A stretch of 35,367 bases of DNA. Source: Aeromonas media. GTDB taxonomy: Bacteria; Pseudomonadota; Gammaproteobacteria; Enterobacterales; Aeromonadaceae. The notes beneath the pieces were generated by a model, which saw only the letters and a program-made list of their open reading frames with translations, was not told where the DNA came from and made no database searches. Of the stretch, positions 33,873 through 35,367 are shown piece after piece; position 1 is the first letter of the stretch, and every line of letters begins with the position of its first letter. Location: contig NZ_CDBZ01000193.1 in the NCBI RefSeq assembly GCF_000819985.1, forward strand, positions 1 to 35,367, given 5' to 3'. The translations under genes and the position numbers were made by a program.

Positions 33873-35243
33873 TCATTTGCTGCTGATATCGTCCAGGATC
33901 AGCAGCTCGGGATCCACACCACCGACACTGTCAGACAGGGCCGCGGCTGTCAGCACCTGACCATTGACCAAGGTGACCGGCAGGGGACCGATGACCGGGG
34001 TCTTGTCACCCGAGGCCGTGACGGTGACATAGTAATCCCCGGCAGCAAGGGCAAGATAACCACTGTCAGCCTTGAAGGGTACGGCGCTGAGCGCCGGTGA
34101 CGCACCGCTGATGTCCGACCCCGCAGTCAGGTAGACGTCCACCGCCGGTGCCGTGGGGGCGGCATGGAGCACACGCAGTTGTGCCTCTGTCGCCACCACA
34201 CGACCGCTGTCGGTCAGCAGCAAGGGCTCTATGGTTTCACCGGATGGGTCCAGCAACTGACCCACGGCAAACAGGGAGTAGCGGGTACCCGCCTTGAGCG
34301 GCACATCACTGGCATTGATGACTTCCGGGGTAGTGGCTCCGGTTGGCGTGACCACAAAGTCATAATCGCCGGCGGCCAGGCTCAGGTAGGAGGTGTTCGC
34401 CTTGAAGGCCAGTCCTTGCAGCGGGGCCGCTGTCGGCGCAACGCCATTCACCCAGATATCGACGGCAGGGGCATCAGCGACGGCATGGACCCCCCTCAGC
34501 TGAGCCTGCTCATCGGTAGACAAGATGGGGGTGGCGCCAGCATCACCGATGGCAAGCAGTTGTACCGGGCTTGGCCCCGCCCCCAGGTTGTCGATCGCCG
34601 CCATCAGCAAGTCGGTACCCGCGTTGAGCGTCAGCGGGCCAGAGTCATAAACCACATCCACTGTCCCCGGCAAGGTCAGCCTGATCTGGTATTCGCCTGC
34701 CGGCAGGGTGAGGGGGTCGCTATAGGTTTTGAACGGTATATTGGCCAGCGTCGGGCTGGCCAGTGCGGCCCCCGGCGCGGTGACATGGATGTCGACGGCC
34801 GGTGCACCGGGTGCGGCATGCACCACCTGCACACGAATATCGCCTCCCGTTGGTGCCTGGTTCGGCCGCTCAATCACCAGCGGGCCGAAGGCGGTATCCC
34901 CGCTCCCCGCCAGTTTGCCCACTGCCAACACGTCGTACTGAGTGTCGGGTTTCAGGTCGAGGGACACCGGGCCTATGACGGTCGAGGTGCCGCTCGGCAA
35001 GATCCCGTCCACCGCCACTTCGTGGCTGCCAGCGGCAACCGGCTTGAGCCCGCTGCTTGAGCCATAGTCGACGGCCGTCAGGAAAGGGGCACCGTCGACA
35101 TTGACATTCACCTTGGGGGCATCAGGGGCTAAGTGGCTGATCCTGATGGCGGCATTGGGCGGACTGCTGTCATTTTCACTGCCTCCGCATGCGGCCAGAC
35201 CCAATACCATAGCTAGTGCGGCACAACGTTGAATCCATTTCAT
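33873..35243 (-). CDS. DUF4397 repeat lipoprotein
   Basis: A 456-residue exported lipoprotein. The signal peptide MKWIQRCAALAMVLGLAAC ends in a lipobox (LAAC) with the lipid-bearing Cys19, followed by GGSEND. The +2 Gly suggests outer-membrane sorting. Four DUF4397 units of about 100 residues follow. They are recognisable by RISHLAPDAPKVNVNVDG, VVHAAPGAPAVDIHV, GVHAVADAPAVDIWVNG and VLHAAPTAPAVDVYL, each ending in an AGDY/AGEY strand. The role is unknown; such repeats are common in surface or periplasmic proteins. ATG 35243 has GGAG nine bases upstream; an upstream in-frame ATG at 35258 would lengthen the signal. The remaining 35259-35367 is non-coding leader with no clear promoter. Confidence 0.88.
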   Translation of the reverse strand: MKWIQRCAALAMVLGLAACGGSENDSSPPNAAIRISHLAPDAPKVNVNVDGAPFLTAVDYGSSSGLKPVAAGSHEVAVDGILPSGTSTVIGPVSLDLKPDTQYDVLAVGKLAGSGDTAFGPLVIERPNQAPTGGDIRVQVVHAAPGAPAVDIHVTAPGAALASPTLANIPFKTYSDPLTLPAGEYQIRLTLPGTVDVVYDSGPLTLNAGTDLLMAAIDNLGAGPSPVQLLAIGDAGATPILSTDEQAQLRGVHAVADAPAVDIWVNGVAPTAAPLQGLAFKANTSYLSLAAGDYDFVVTPTGATTPEVINASDVPLKAGTRYSLFAVGQLLDPSGETIEPLLLTDSGRVVATEAQLRVLHAAPTAPAVDVYLTAGSDISGASPALSAVPFKADSGYLALAAGDYYVTVTASGDKTPVIGPLPVTLVNGQVLTAAALSDSVGGVDPELLILDDISSK

Positions 35244-35367
35244 CTGGTCATTCTCCATTGGTTGGTCCCCACGGGCATATGCAGCTCGCTAATGACTGGA
35301 TCATCACCTTTTGCTTTTTATTTGCTCAGGCGGTGCGCGGCATGGACGGCAGACACCCCCTTCCCCG

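Overview
The window is chromosomal DNA of a high-GC gammaproteobacterium, most likely Aeromonas. This is an inference from gene order (aroE-hemF-tsaC-topA-like zinc finger-smg-dprA-lysM facing def-fmt-rsmB-trkA-trkH), from protein similarity recalled from memory, and from GC-rich third codon positions. No rRNA, tRNA, complete insertion sequence, prophage or CRISPR array is visible.

Layout. Positions 1-645 are AT-rich and non-coding, with two good minus-strand terminators and several dyads. From 646 to 6735 a minus-strand housekeeping run reads lysM protein > dprA > smg > topA-like zinc-finger protein > (small ORF) > tsaC > hemF > aroE. A divergent promoter region separates it from plus-strand def-fmt-rsmB-trkA-trkH (6844-12650), covering protein N-terminal maturation, initiator tRNA formylation, 16S rRNA methylation and potassium uptake. 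rmuC and a small membrane protein follow on minus, then a stand-alone NapF-like ferredoxin facing an NsrR-type NO sensor.

Positions 15734-23916 are a catabolic block: a PfkB kinase, a CysB-like LysR regulator, a class I glutamine amidotransferase, a CoA-acylating semialdehyde dehydrogenase, an omega-amino acid:pyruvate transaminase, a PuuR-like XRE/cupin regulator and a PuuC-like aldehyde dehydrogenase. Together these suggest conversion of polyamine-derived aminoaldehydes to beta-alanine, malonate semialdehyde and acetyl-CoA.

Positions 24042-31542 are accessory: RarD, an AraC regulator with a LysE exporter, a decayed duplicate of the lysE 3' end, a YeeE/YedE sulfur transporter, a CpeT-like secreted protein, a VIT1/CCC1-like membrane protein, an SRPBCC protein, a DUF1993 protein and a 65-residue hypothetical. 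Positions 31810-33611 hold an HxlR regulator translationally overlapped with a FabF-type ketosynthase. A repeat-rich spacer and a DUF4397 lipoprotein end the window.

The most useful unannotated signals are regulatory. A 23-bp element occurs before both araC-type and lysE genes (20/23 identical). Twin 17-bp near-palindromes form a perfect 19-bp inverted repeat before hxlR-fabF. A 9-mer is shared on both sides of the XRE/cupin gene. No clearly new defence or mobile system was found.
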